A DNA stretch of 64,000 bases from Sediminibacterium goheungense (lineage in GTDB: Bacteria; Bacteroidota; Bacteroidia; Chitinophagales; Chitinophagaceae): the NCBI RefSeq assembly GCF_004361915.1, contig NZ_SNWP01000010.1, forward strand, positions 1,390,050 through 1,454,049. Reading direction: 5' to 3'. The translations under genes and the position numbers were made by a program. Below the pieces are notes generated by a model. The model worked only from the letters and a program-made list of their open reading frames with translations, was not told the DNA's origin and ran no database searches. Positions 28,193-37,315 of the stretch are shown piece after piece; position 1 is the first letter of the stretch, and the number at the start of each line of letters is the position of its first letter.

Positions 28193-29698
28193 ATGAAACT
28201 GCTCAGTCCCGCAATATCCCGTTTGGCCAGATTAAGGCATTGGCGCATAGAGCAATGGATGAGTGACCCAGTTGCCGCACAAAGAGAAGTATTACAGGAC
28301 CTTGTTACCCATGGACAGTATACCGAAATAGGGCGTAAATATGGTTTTACTTCTCTTTTTAATATCCGGAAATTTAAATCCGCTGTCCCCATCCATGAAT
28401 ACGATGACCTGAAACCTTATATCGAAAGATTGATGCAGGGCGAACAACATCTTTTATGGAATACGCCTGTTAATTGGTTTGCCAAAAGCAGTGGAACTAC
28501 CAGCGATAAAAGCAAGTTTATTCCTATTACACAGGAAAGCCTGGAAGACTGCCATTATCAGGCTGCAAAAGATGTGCTGACACTCTATTACAATTATCAT
28601 ACTGAAAGTCATCTTCTCACCGGGAAGGGATTGGTTATTGGCGGTAGTCATCAGATCAGTAAAGTGAATGAAGAAGTAAATTATGGCGACCTGAGTGCGG
28701 TGTTACTTCAGAACACACCTATCTGGGCCAACTGGATCAGAACACCAGAACTTTCGATAGCGCTGATGGATGAATGGGAAGAAAAAATTGAAAAGCTGGC
28801 CCGGTCTACCATACCCGAAAATGTTACTTCTATTTCAGGTGTACCTACCTGGACATTGGTTTTAATAAAACGCATTCTTGAGATCACCGGAAAAGAAACA
28901 CTGAAAGAAGTATGGCCCGATCTCGAATTGTATATTCATGGCGGTGTATCATTCACTCCATACCGCGAACAGTTTAAAAAACTGATTGGCAGCAATTGTA
29001 CATATCTTGAAATGTACAATGCAAGTGAAGGTTTTTTTGCGGCACAGGATGATCCGAATGAAGAAGGGATGTTACTCTTTTTAAACCATGGCATTTTTTA
29101 TGAGTTCATGCCTGTTGAAGAATATGGAAAAAATGAACCTCAAACAATTGGTCTTGATAAAGTAGTATTGAATAAAAACTATGCACTTGTAATCAGTACC
29201 AATGGTGGTTTATGGCGGTACCTGGTTGGTGATACTATTCAATTTACCTCTCGCAACCCATTCAGGATAAAAGTAAGCGGCCGTTTAAAACAATATATAA
29301 ATGCATTTGGCGAAGAAGTAATTGCAGATAATGCCGATAAGGCCATTGCCATTGCTTCAGAAAAAACAGGATTAACTGTAAAAGACTATACAGCCGCACC
29401 AGTTTATTTTGGCGACCATAGCAAAGGCGCTCATGAATGGCTGGTTGAATTTGGGGAATCATCGGTTTGCACGGAAGCATTTGCATTCGAACTCGATTGC
29501 GCACTCAAATCATTGAACAGCGACTATGAAGCCAAGCGGTATAAAGATCTGGCATTAACCCTTCCACACGTACACGCAGTACCCACAGGCTTATTTAATC
29601 AATGGTTAAAAAGTAAGGGCAAATTGGGTGGTCAACACAAAGTACCGAGATTGAGTAACGACAGGAAATATATTGATGAGATAAAGCAGATGATGTAA
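28193..29698 (+). CDS. GH3 family (auxin-responsive promoter-like) acyl-acid amido synthetase
   Basis: A 501-aa ANL-superfamily adenylating enzyme of the GH3 type. ATP/AMP-binding motifs are FAKSSGTTSDKSKFIP (P-loop-like), YLEMYNASEGFFAAQDD, and WRYLVGDTIQFTS. GH3 enzymes conjugate carboxylic acids to amino acids. They are common and uncharacterised in Bacteroidota, so the natural substrate is unknown. The start is the ATG at 28193, placing LLSPAISRLARLRHWRIEQW at the N-terminus as usual. Confidence 0.9.
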   Translation: MKLLSPAISRLARLRHWRIEQWMSDPVAAQREVLQDLVTHGQYTEIGRKYGFTSLFNIRKFKSAVPIHEYDDLKPYIERLMQGEQHLLWNTPVNWFAKSSGTTSDKSKFIPITQESLEDCHYQAAKDVLTLYYNYHTESHLLTGKGLVIGGSHQISKVNEEVNYGDLSAVLLQNTPIWANWIRTPELSIALMDEWEEKIEKLARSTIPENVTSISGVPTWTLVLIKRILEITGKETLKEVWPDLELYIHGGVSFTPYREQFKKLIGSNCTYLEMYNASEGFFAAQDDPNEEGMLLFLNHGIFYEFMPVEEYGKNEPQTIGLDKVVLNKNYALVISTNGGLWRYLVGDTIQFTSRNPFRIKVSGRLKQYINAFGEEVIADNADKAIAIASEKTGLTVKDYTAAPVYFGDHSKGAHEWLVEFGESSVCTEAFAFELDCALKSLNSDYEAKRYKDLALTLPHVHAVPTGLFNQWLKSKGKLGGQHKVPRLSNDRKYIDEIKQMM

Positions 29699-29728
29699 AA
29701 GTATTGTAGAACAAGCCTGTTACCCTCT

Positions 29729-30580
29729 ATGAACCCTACCACAAATACTTGCAAAAATTGCGGCAACAGCTTTCAGGGAAAATATTGTAACCAATGTGGC
29801 GAAAAAGTATACCTGGAGAAAGACAGAAAAATCATTCACCTTTTTGAAGAGGTATTCCATTTTTTAACGCATTTTGAAGGAAGTTTTTTTACGACCCTCA
29901 AAACCATGTTCACTAAACCCGGACAGGTTTCTACCGACTACTGTGATGGTATCCGGAAAAAATATTTTAAACCCTTATCACTTTTTTTGCTCCTGGTGGT
30001 CCTTTATCTTTTATTTCCACTGGCTTCCGGGCTGAATATGCCACTCAAAAACCATCTGGAAAATGCCCGGTATGGTGCATATGCAACTGCAAAAGTGAAT
30101 AGCTACCTGACAGCACATCCTGATCAGCGTTTTAAAAGTATAGAGCAGCTGTTTGCCACAAAAAGTGAAAAGCTATCCAAAATTTTATTGGTATTCATAC
30201 TACCACTTTGTGCGCTGGTATTATAGCCGATCAGCTTCTTTAAAAGGAAATTTTTCTTTGATCAGATGGTACTCTCGTCTGAGATTAACTCTTTTTTTCT
30301 CCTGATTAATTTTTTCATCCTCCCTCTGATTATCATCACAATTGTACTTATTTGCAGGTTGTTTCATGGATCTTCAGATTGGCTAACAGATGATATGTAT
30401 ACGTTTACGGGCCAGGTAATAACGGCTATATATACAGCGCAGGCATTTAAACGATTTTATCATTTCGGTCTCCTGCGAAGGATCATCATGGCAACCGCAT
30501 TTATTTACTTACACAGCTTTATTGTCTACACCTTATATAAATTCATTTTATTTGCAACTGTATTCTATCAAATACACTAA
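29729..30580 (+). pseudogene. DUF3667 membrane protein gene interrupted by an in-frame TAG
   Basis: The frame opens with a zinc ribbon (CKNCGNSFQGKYCNQCG) and the DUF3667 block (HFEGSFFTTLKTMFTKPGQVSTDYCDGIRKKYF, here given only as a region at residues 48-80). It runs to a TAG at 30224-30226. The same frame then continues to 30580 with more membrane helices. Compared with the intact paralogue at 42901-43695, the stop aligns with a Trp (ISLLLWLILLK versus CALVL*PISFF). A single TGG to TAG change would explain it. It is either a recent pseudogene or a suppressed stop. The fabG start is 2 nt downstream. Confidence 0.85.
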
Positions 30581-30582
30581 CT

Positions 30583-31338
30583 ATGAAATTACTTAAAGGA
30601 AAAGTATCTATTGTAACCGGTGCAGCCAGGGGTATTGGTGCTGCCATTGCTTTAAAACTGGCAGAACAGGGCAGTCATATTGCCTTTACCTATGTAAGCG
30701 ACAGCAGTGCCGAAAAAGCTGCAGCCCTTGAAACCCAGCTAAAAGCTTTGGGTGTAAATGCCAAAGCCTGGAAAAGCAATGCCGGTGATTTTGCCGATTG
30801 TGAAAACTTTGTCAGCGAAGTACTCAAAGAATTTGGAACCATAGATGCCTGTGTTAACAATGCCGGTATTTCGAAAGACAATCTCCTCCTGCGGATGACC
30901 CCTGAACAATGGGACGATGTGATGGATATTAACCTGAAAAGCGTATTTAATATGACCAAACAGGTAATTCGCCCTATGATGAAAGCTAAATCCGGTAGTA
31001 TTATTAACATGAGTTCCATTATCGGAATCAGGGGTAATGCCGGTCAGAGCAGTTATGCAGCCAGTAAAGCAGGTATTATTGGTTTTACCAAATCTGTAGC
31101 GCATGAACTGGGTAGCCGCAACATCAGGTGCAATGCCATTGCCCCAGGTTTTATTGAAACGGATATGACCCATTATCTTCAGGATGGAGACGGTGCCGCA
31201 GAGTTTCTGAAAAAAATACCCCTTGGTCGATTCGGCAAAGCGGAAGAAATTGCCAATACAACCCTTTTTCTGGCCAGCGATATGAGTTCCTATATTACCG
31301 GACAGGTGTTAAGTGCCTGTGGCGGTTTGAATATTTGA
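30583..31338 (+). CDS. fabG: 3-oxoacyl-[acyl-carrier-protein] reductase
   Basis: A 251-aa classical SDR. Motif TGAARGIG at residues 12-19, NNAG, catalytic Ser in NMSSIIG and YAASK. The SDR-typical NCNAIAPGFIETDMT block appears as RCNAIAPGFIETDM, and the C-terminal YITGQVLSACGGL is the FabG end. It reduces 3-oxoacyl-ACP in fatty-acid elongation, using NADPH. It may depend on transcription through the broken DUF3667 gene. Confidence 0.93.
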   Translation: MKLLKGKVSIVTGAARGIGAAIALKLAEQGSHIAFTYVSDSSAEKAAALETQLKALGVNAKAWKSNAGDFADCENFVSEVLKEFGTIDACVNNAGISKDNLLLRMTPEQWDDVMDINLKSVFNMTKQVIRPMMKAKSGSIINMSSIIGIRGNAGQSSYAASKAGIIGFTKSVAHELGSRNIRCNAIAPGFIETDMTHYLQDGDGAAEFLKKIPLGRFGKAEEIANTTLFLASDMSSYITGQVLSACGGLNI

Positions 31339-31356
31339 TCAAATCATCAACAGTTT

Positions 31357-31400
31357 AAACAGTCGTTGTAATGGGATTACAACGACTGTTTTTTATTTTT
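31357..31400 (+). terminator. Strong intrinsic terminator after fabG
   Basis: A perfect 16-bp stem (AAACAGTCGTTGTAAT and its complement) with a GGG loop, followed by a T-rich tail (TTTTATTTTT). Confidence 0.95.
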
Positions 31401-31531
31401 TATAGAAAATTCCCCCTGAATCAAAGAAACTCATATATAATTAGTTAATTTTCAGTGTTTTAATTTATAGGCATTCTGCTTATTTTTTTGTTAAACAAAT
31501 GTTTATGCTTGTATCTTGTTTAACGGGCATT

Positions 31532-31539
31532 TACATTTG
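31532..31539 (+). promoter_or_regulatory. -7 element before the 97-aa protein gene
   Basis: TACATTTG matches TAnnTTTG; CTTG at 31508-31511 is a -33 candidate with a 20-nt spacer. The ATG at 31549 is 9 nt downstream. Confidence 0.55.
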
Positions 31540-31548
31540 CAACTCATT

Positions 31549-31842
31549 ATGGGTAAACGAATTATCAATATTTTTCTGATTCTGGTACTGGCAGTGCAGA
31601 TACTTCCCATCCAACAGATGGGTAAGCTTTTGTACACCAATCAGTTTACAGAAGAAATACCCCATAATCTTGATCACTCCGGAGAACCTCAGCAATCAGA
31701 AGCCAAAAGCGATTTTATTTCTACACCTGAGCTTTCCATTTTTCACCAGAAAGACTTTATTGGTCTTATTCGTCCCGTTACAGCCGATGTGATCCCACAA
31801 AATCACACAACGGAAATTCATGTACCTCCCCCCAATTGCTAG
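31549..31842 (+). CDS. Small exported protein, unknown function
   Basis: A 97-aa protein with an N-terminal hydrophobic segment (IINIFLILVLAVQILPI), a polar middle and a C-terminus IHVPPPNC. No domain is recognised. The start at 31549 follows a -7 element by 9 nt; the 11 upstream codons overlap that promoter and are discarded. It precedes the SulP/carbonic anhydrase operon by about 50 nt and may be co-transcribed. Confidence 0.65.
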   Translation: MGKRIINIFLILVLAVQILPIQQMGKLLYTNQFTEEIPHNLDHSGEPQQSEAKSDFISTPELSIFHQKDFIGLIRPVTADVIPQNHTTEIHVPPPNC

Positions 31843-31895
31843 TTACACTCTTATCAACTAGTTAGCTTTCTATCTTACTTATTACAAATTTATGC

Positions 31896-33461
31896 ATGAA
31901 TAAATACATAAAACATGCAGGTGCCGATGTATCTGCGTCAATCGTTGTTCTTTTAGTGGCTTTACCGCTTTGTCTGGGTATTGCACTCGGATCGGGGGCT
32001 CCTCTTTTTTCCGGTATTATTGCCGGCGTGGTTGGCGGTATTGTAATCGGCGCATTAAGCGGTTCACAGCTAAGCGTGAGTGGCCCTGCGGCAGGACTCA
32101 CCGTAATTGTCGCTACTGCTATCACAAAGCTTCAGGTATATGAGGCTTTCTTACTGGCCGTTGTACTTGCTGGTTTATTTCAGCTGATATTTGGTTTTAT
32201 TAAAGCGGGTGTTATTGGTGATTATGTTCCCAATGCAGTAATTAAAGGTATGCTGGCTGCCATTGGTCTGATACTCATCATGAAACAGTTCCCACATCTG
32301 GTAGGTTATGATGCTGATTTCGAAGGAGATGAATCTTTCATTCAACCTGATCATGAAAATACTTTTTCTGCCATATTCAGTGCTGTAAAATATATTACCC
32401 CCACAGCATTTATTATTGGCGCTGTTTCATTGATATTACTCATGCTTTGGGAAAGCAAATTCATTAAATCAAAAAAAACACTGAAACTGATTCCCGGCCC
32501 ATTGGTTGTGGTGCTTGTGGGAACCCTGTTAAATGAATACTTCAAAACGGCACAACCTAATTATGCACTAGAAGCAAAACACCTGGTAGCATTACCTGTG
32601 GCAACAGATATTAATTCTTTTATTTCATTCCTGACCTTTCCGGATATTGCTTTCCTGAAAAATCCGGATGTATGGATTTCTGGTATTACGATAGCAATTG
32701 TAGCTAGCCTTGAGACATTATTGGGTATCGAAGCAGCCGACAAATTGGATCCACTCAAAAGAGTAACACCTACCAACAGAGAATTAAAAGCACAAGGGGT
32801 GGGCAATATGTTATCTGGTCTTATTGGTGGATTACCACTCACTTCTGTTGTAGTAAGAACATCAGCGAACATCTCAGCCGGTGCAAAATCTAAAATGTCT
32901 ACCATTTATCATGGTGTCATGATGATGCTCTGCGTTATGTTCATCCCCTTTATATTGAATAAAATTCCACTGAGTGCCCTGGCAGCGGTATTGATCTTTA
33001 CCGGGTATAAACTTGCAAAAATCACTTTATTTAAAGACTTTTATAAAAAAGGATGGGATCAGTTTGTTCCCTTTGTAGTTACCATTGCTGCCATTCTGTT
33101 AACAGATTTACTCATTGGGATTATAGTAGGTATTGGTATAGGACTATTTTTCATGATCAGAACTAATTTCAGATCAGCTGTAATGGTTGTAAATGATAAT
33201 AAAAATTACCTGATCCGTTTCAGAAAAGATGTTTCCTTTCTGAATAAACCAATCGTTAAAAAGAAGTTGGAAGATATGCCTTCCGGTTCCTTTGTAATCA
33301 TTGATGCTACCCGTGCCGATTTTATTGATAAAGATGTAATTGAAGAAATAAACAATTTTCTTTGTCACGCACACCTGAAAAAGATAAAAGTAGAAATCAA
33401 AACCAGTCAGAATAAATCAATGCATGACCTGTTTGTAAATACACAAAACACAGAAAAATGA
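31896..33461 (+). CDS. SulP family anion transporter (probable bicarbonate transporter)
   Basis: A 521-aa protein with 10-12 membrane helices and the SulP signature region (SGPAAGLTVIVATAI near residue 64). There is a degenerate C-terminal STAS domain (about 440-515, FVIIDATRADFIDKDVIEE). The 4-bp ATGA overlap with a beta-carbonic anhydrase gene supports a bicarbonate-uptake role like BicA rather than sulfate transport. That substrate is an inference from context. Confidence 0.9.
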   Translation: MNKYIKHAGADVSASIVVLLVALPLCLGIALGSGAPLFSGIIAGVVGGIVIGALSGSQLSVSGPAAGLTVIVATAITKLQVYEAFLLAVVLAGLFQLIFGFIKAGVIGDYVPNAVIKGMLAAIGLILIMKQFPHLVGYDADFEGDESFIQPDHENTFSAIFSAVKYITPTAFIIGAVSLILLMLWESKFIKSKKTLKLIPGPLVVVLVGTLLNEYFKTAQPNYALEAKHLVALPVATDINSFISFLTFPDIAFLKNPDVWISGITIAIVASLETLLGIEAADKLDPLKRVTPTNRELKAQGVGNMLSGLIGGLPLTSVVVRTSANISAGAKSKMSTIYHGVMMMLCVMFIPFILNKIPLSALAAVLIFTGYKLAKITLFKDFYKKGWDQFVPFVVTIAAILLTDLLIGIIVGIGIGLFFMIRTNFRSAVMVVNDNKNYLIRFRKDVSFLNKPIVKKKLEDMPSGSFVIIDATRADFIDKDVIEEINNFLCHAHLKKIKVEIKTSQNKSMHDLFVNTQNTEK

Positions 33462-34093
33462 AAATTTACGAGAAACTATTATTAGAAAATAAAGCCTGGG
33501 CCAACGAAAAAGTACATACAGACCCGGAGTATTTCAGCAGGTTAGCAGATATTCAGAAGCCCGACTTTTTATGGATCGGATGCAGTGACAGCCGCGTGCC
33601 GGCCAATGAAATCACCAATACACAACCTGGTGAAATTTTTGTTCACCGGAACATTGCAAATATGGTGGTGCATACTGATGTAAACCTGCTGAGTGTGCTC
33701 GATTATGCAGTTACCCATTTGAAAGTAAAACATGTAATTGTTTGCGGACATTATGGTTGTGGAGGTGTAAAAGCAGCCATGACTAACCATGATTTCAAAC
33801 AGGTGTTGAATATGTGGCTCCGTAACATCAAAGATGTATACAGAATACATCGCGATGAACTGAATACCATTCAGGATGAGCAGCAGAAATTCGATCGTCT
33901 GGTTGAATTGAATGTACAGGAACAGGTAATGCATCTGGCCAAAACATCCATCATACAAAGGGCGTGGAAAAATGAGCAGAGGCCTCATTTACATGGTTGG
34001 GTATATGGCTTAAAAGACGGTTTGATTAAACCCGTTTTTGAAATGCCGGCCAATACCAATATTGATCATCTGTATGAATACGATGACCTTTAA
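33458..34093 (+). CDS. can: Beta-class carbonic anhydrase
   Basis: A 211-aa zinc enzyme that interconverts CO2 and bicarbonate. Zinc ligands and catalytic residues are visible in IGCSDSRVPANEI (Cys, Asp-Arg dyad) and VIVCGHYGCGGVKAA (His and Cys). The length matches the E. coli Can type. It is translationally coupled to the SulP transporter. Confidence 0.96.
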   Translation: MKIYEKLLLENKAWANEKVHTDPEYFSRLADIQKPDFLWIGCSDSRVPANEITNTQPGEIFVHRNIANMVVHTDVNLLSVLDYAVTHLKVKHVIVCGHYGCGGVKAAMTNHDFKQVLNMWLRNIKDVYRIHRDELNTIQDEQQKFDRLVELNVQEQVMHLAKTSIIQRAWKNEQRPHLHGWVYGLKDGLIKPVFEMPANTNIDHLYEYDDL

Positions 34094-34097
34094 TATC

Positions 34098-34136
34098 AAT
34101 TGCCCGTGCCGGGTAATCCGGCAAAGGCAATTTTCA
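34098..34136 (+). terminator. Two-tier hairpin terminator after carbonic anhydrase
   Basis: The outer stem AATTGCC/GGCAATT and inner stem GCCGG/CCGGC are followed by TTTTC. It separates the SulP/carbonic anhydrase unit from the type I secretion operon. Confidence 0.75.
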
Positions 34137-34248
34137 TATGGATCAAAAAATATTTATAAGGGAAAGAATTCATCAGCAGAACAATTCACCGGTTCTGGTG
34201 TTGTTCAGGCGCAGAAGAAGTAATAACTTTCTTTGACAAATTAGCACT

Positions 34249-35955
34249 ATGGCTCAACAAGCAAGCGGCTCACCATCGAGTGCGGCCAGGAAATTTTTTG
34301 CATTACTCAGACTCGACAGAAGAGATGTATCGGCTATTTATGCCTATTCCATACTGGCAGGTCTGGTACAACTATCCCTACCACTGGGTATACAAACCAT
34401 TATCAGCTTTGTAATGGCAGGTACAATCTCAACTTCTATTATAGTGCTGATTGTATTGGTAGTTACGGGTGTATTTATCTATGGTTTGCTACAGGTACGA
34501 CAAATGCAGATCATAGAAAAAATAAAACAAAAGATCTATACCCGGTACTCTTTCGAATTCGCAGATCGTATTCCCAGGTTAGATATCGAAAAGCTGGACT
34601 CATACTATCTACCTGAACTGGTTAATCGCTTTTTTGATACCATTTCATTACAAAAAGGTATTGAGAAGATTCTGCTTGAAGTGCCATCAGCTATTATTCA
34701 AATATTATTTGGAATGATATTACTATCGTTTTATCATCCAATATTCATTGCATTTGGTGCCTTACTGTTATTGCTTCTATATGTAATTCTAAGAAATACA
34801 CTCCCAAATGGTTTTGCAGCCAGCATGGAAGCCAGTGAATACAAATACAAAACCGCTTCCTGGCTCGAAGAGATATCAAGATCTATCAAATCTTTTAAAT
34901 ATTCAAGAGGCACTTCGTTAAATATCGAAAAAACAGATATGCTGGTTAGCAGCTATCTACTCTCCAGAACAAAATATTTTAAAGTCCTGCTCGCACAATT
35001 CTGGAGTCTCGTAACATTCAAAGTCATTATTACAGCAGCTATGCTGATTGTTGGTGTAGTGCTTCTTACTGATCAGCAGATTAATATTGGTCAGTTTATT
35101 GCTGCTGAAATCGTAATTCTTACTGTTATGAATTCAGTAGAGAAATTGATTGTTAATCTTGATAAAGTGTATGATTCACTTACATCCATTGAAAAACTAG
35201 ATAAAATCACCAGTGGTGAAATTGAAACCGGCGGATCCGAAATGATTGATCAATCAGCAGGAGGACTATCTATTCGTTTTTCAGATCTTAGTTTTAGTTA
35301 TCCTGATGAACATATGGTATTAGATAAGATCAATTGTTCAATTGATCTTGGAGAAAAAATTTGTGTCATGGGGTCTTCAGGATCAGGAAAATCTACTTTA
35401 TTGAGATTACTCACCGGGGGATTTAAAAATTTCAATGGTAGTGTATTGTTAAATAATATCCCCATAGGTAATTATAATTTACAGAGTCTCCGATCTTCTA
35501 CTGGTATTCTGCTCAGCAAGCAAGACATCTTTCAGGGTACCTTATGGGAAAATATAACCATGGGTAATAAAGATATCCGACTAATAGATATTACGGATAT
35601 GATTGACAGATGTGGCCTTACAGATTTTCTGGAATCATTACCACAAGGACTTGATACACAACTGGACCCTACTGGAAAGAGATTACCGATGAAAACACGC
35701 CAGGGAATTCTGATTGCTCGTGCACTACTGGGAAAGAGACAACTCGTATTGCTGGAAGAGCCATTTACAGGCATCGAAGGCAAATTCAAAATGATGATCA
35801 TGCATTTCCTGAAAAATGACCAGAATGCAACCGTTATTATAACATCGAACGATACCGAAGTGGCTAAACAATGTGATAAGGTATTATACCTGACTGATGG
35901 CAAAGTAACAGGGTTTGGCGACTGGGAAACAATTTCTAAACAACTTCATGGATAA
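34249..35955 (+). CDS. ABC exporter (type I secretion-like) with degenerate ATPase motifs
   Basis: A 568-aa half transporter. About six membrane helices (residues 25-320) are followed by a nucleotide-binding domain. Walker A is intact (GSSGSGKST, 375-383) and a Q-loop Gln is present (LLSKQDIF). The signature LSGGQ is replaced by a KRLPMKTRQ segment near 477-485. Walker B Asp is Glu (LVLLEEPF, E503, although E504 is kept), and the H-loop His is missing (TSNDTE, 532-537). There is no peptidase domain. With HlyD and TolC genes downstream it forms a type I secretion system, but the energetics must be unusual or regulatory. Confidence 0.88.
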   Translation: MAQQASGSPSSAARKFFALLRLDRRDVSAIYAYSILAGLVQLSLPLGIQTIISFVMAGTISTSIIVLIVLVVTGVFIYGLLQVRQMQIIEKIKQKIYTRYSFEFADRIPRLDIEKLDSYYLPELVNRFFDTISLQKGIEKILLEVPSAIIQILFGMILLSFYHPIFIAFGALLLLLLYVILRNTLPNGFAASMEASEYKYKTASWLEEISRSIKSFKYSRGTSLNIEKTDMLVSSYLLSRTKYFKVLLAQFWSLVTFKVIITAAMLIVGVVLLTDQQINIGQFIAAEIVILTVMNSVEKLIVNLDKVYDSLTSIEKLDKITSGEIETGGSEMIDQSAGGLSIRFSDLSFSYPDEHMVLDKINCSIDLGEKICVMGSSGSGKSTLLRLLTGGFKNFNGSVLLNNIPIGNYNLQSLRSSTGILLSKQDIFQGTLWENITMGNKDIRLIDITDMIDRCGLTDFLESLPQGLDTQLDPTGKRLPMKTRQGILIARALLGKRQLVLLEEPFTGIEGKFKMMIMHFLKNDQNATVIITSNDTEVAKQCDKVLYLTDGKVTGFGDWETISKQLHG

Positions 35956-37309
35956 TTATATGAGTAAGTATATAACCTGCGAACCAGAAGAGGAGTTAAG
36001 TAAAAATCCAATCCCTTCTTTTCAAAATATTTACCATATCAGAAGAAAAAGCAAGGTCAAAAACTGGCTTTGGGGTTCTCTGTTTTTACTTTTTCTGGTC
36101 ATGTTCCTTCCCTGGACACAGAATATACGTGCTACCGGACTAATCACCACATTGAGACAGGAACAGAGACCACAACAACTTAATTCTGTTATTGGAGGAA
36201 AGGTAGAAAAATGGTGGGTGAAGGAAGGTGATTTTGTAAAAAAAGGTGATACGATTCTACAATTAGGTGAGGTTAAAGTAGAGTACTTTGATCCGGCCTT
36301 GCTGGAAAGAACCGGATTGCAGATTACAGCAAAAGAAAGTGCTGGCACCGGTTATGAAAACAAAGCACAGACAGCTACACAACAGGTAAGTGCTTTGGAA
36401 GAAGGAAGAACACTAAAGCTGTCTCAAATAGACATTAAACTACGTCAGCAGCAACTAAAAGTGGAAAGCGACAGCATGGATCTCAATGCTGTTTTAAACG
36501 AACTAAATGTAGCAAAACGACAGATTGATGCTGCCAAAGCCATGTTAGACAGTGGTGTTATTGCACTGGTGGATTTTGAAAGAAGAAAAATTACTTTCCA
36601 GAATGCAACAGCAAAACGGATTGGAGCTGAAAACAAACTTTTACAAAGCAAGCAGGAGCTAACAGCTCTTCGTATTGAAAAAAATGCTGTGGTGCAGGAA
36701 TATGCAGATAAAATTGCAAAAGCAAGAGGAGATCAATATAGCGCTATTTCAGATAAAGCCAGTAATGATGCAGAAGTTGCCAAACTAAAAAATGCATATG
36801 CCAACTACGACATGCGGAACAAACTTTATTTTGTAACTGCCCCCCAGAGTGGCCAAATCACAAAGGCCCGTAAAGCGGGTATCGGGGAAATATTAAAAGA
36901 AGGGGATATGATCGTTGAAATAGTTCCCGACAAAATTCAATATGCGGTTGAAATGTTTGTTTCGCCTATGGATATGCCCTTATTATCCAGAGGGCAGAAA
37001 ATACGTTTTGTATTTGATGGGTTTCCTGCCATTGTATTCAGTGGCTGGCCCTCCAGCTCGTACGGCACATTTGGCGGTGTTGTGGCTGCTATTGAAAACT
37101 CAGTTAGCCTCAATGGAAAATTCAGGGTGCTCGTAACTGAAGATCCGAATGAAAAAGCCTGGCCAACACAGTTGCGTATTGGGGGGGGTGCGAATGGAAT
37201 CGCTTTACTCAAAGATGTAACTGTTGGTTATGAATTGTGGCGGAATATCAATGGCTTCCCACCTGAGTATTATCAACCTGTTAATGCCGAGAAAGGGAAA
37301 GGAAAATAA
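35948..37309 (+). CDS. HlyD-family membrane fusion protein
   Basis: A 453-aa periplasmic adaptor. One N-terminal transmembrane helix (WLWGSLFLLFLVMFLPW), a lipoyl-like half (GGKVEKWWVKEGDFVKKGDTI), a long coiled-coil hairpin (about residues 130-290), and the second lipoyl half with VTAPQSGQITKARKAGIGE. It bridges the ABC exporter to TolC. The ATG at 35948 overlaps the exporter stop by 8 nt (ATGGATAA); an ATG four codons later is an alternative. Confidence 0.92.
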   Translation: MDNYMSKYITCEPEEELSKNPIPSFQNIYHIRRKSKVKNWLWGSLFLLFLVMFLPWTQNIRATGLITTLRQEQRPQQLNSVIGGKVEKWWVKEGDFVKKGDTILQLGEVKVEYFDPALLERTGLQITAKESAGTGYENKAQTATQQVSALEEGRTLKLSQIDIKLRQQQLKVESDSMDLNAVLNELNVAKRQIDAAKAMLDSGVIALVDFERRKITFQNATAKRIGAENKLLQSKQELTALRIEKNAVVQEYADKIAKARGDQYSAISDKASNDAEVAKLKNAYANYDMRNKLYFVTAPQSGQITKARKAGIGEILKEGDMIVEIVPDKIQYAVEMFVSPMDMPLLSRGQKIRFVFDGFPAIVFSGWPSSSYGTFGGVVAAIENSVSLNGKFRVLVTEDPNEKAWPTQLRIGGGANGIALLKDVTVGYELWRNINGFPPEYYQPVNAEKGKGK

Positions 37310-37315
37310 GCAAGC

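Noticed and set aside
34038-34223. 61-codon frame overlapping the end of carbonic anhydrase
   Set aside because: It overlaps a well-supported gene in another frame and runs through the terminator hairpin. The tail looks protein-like but no support was found.
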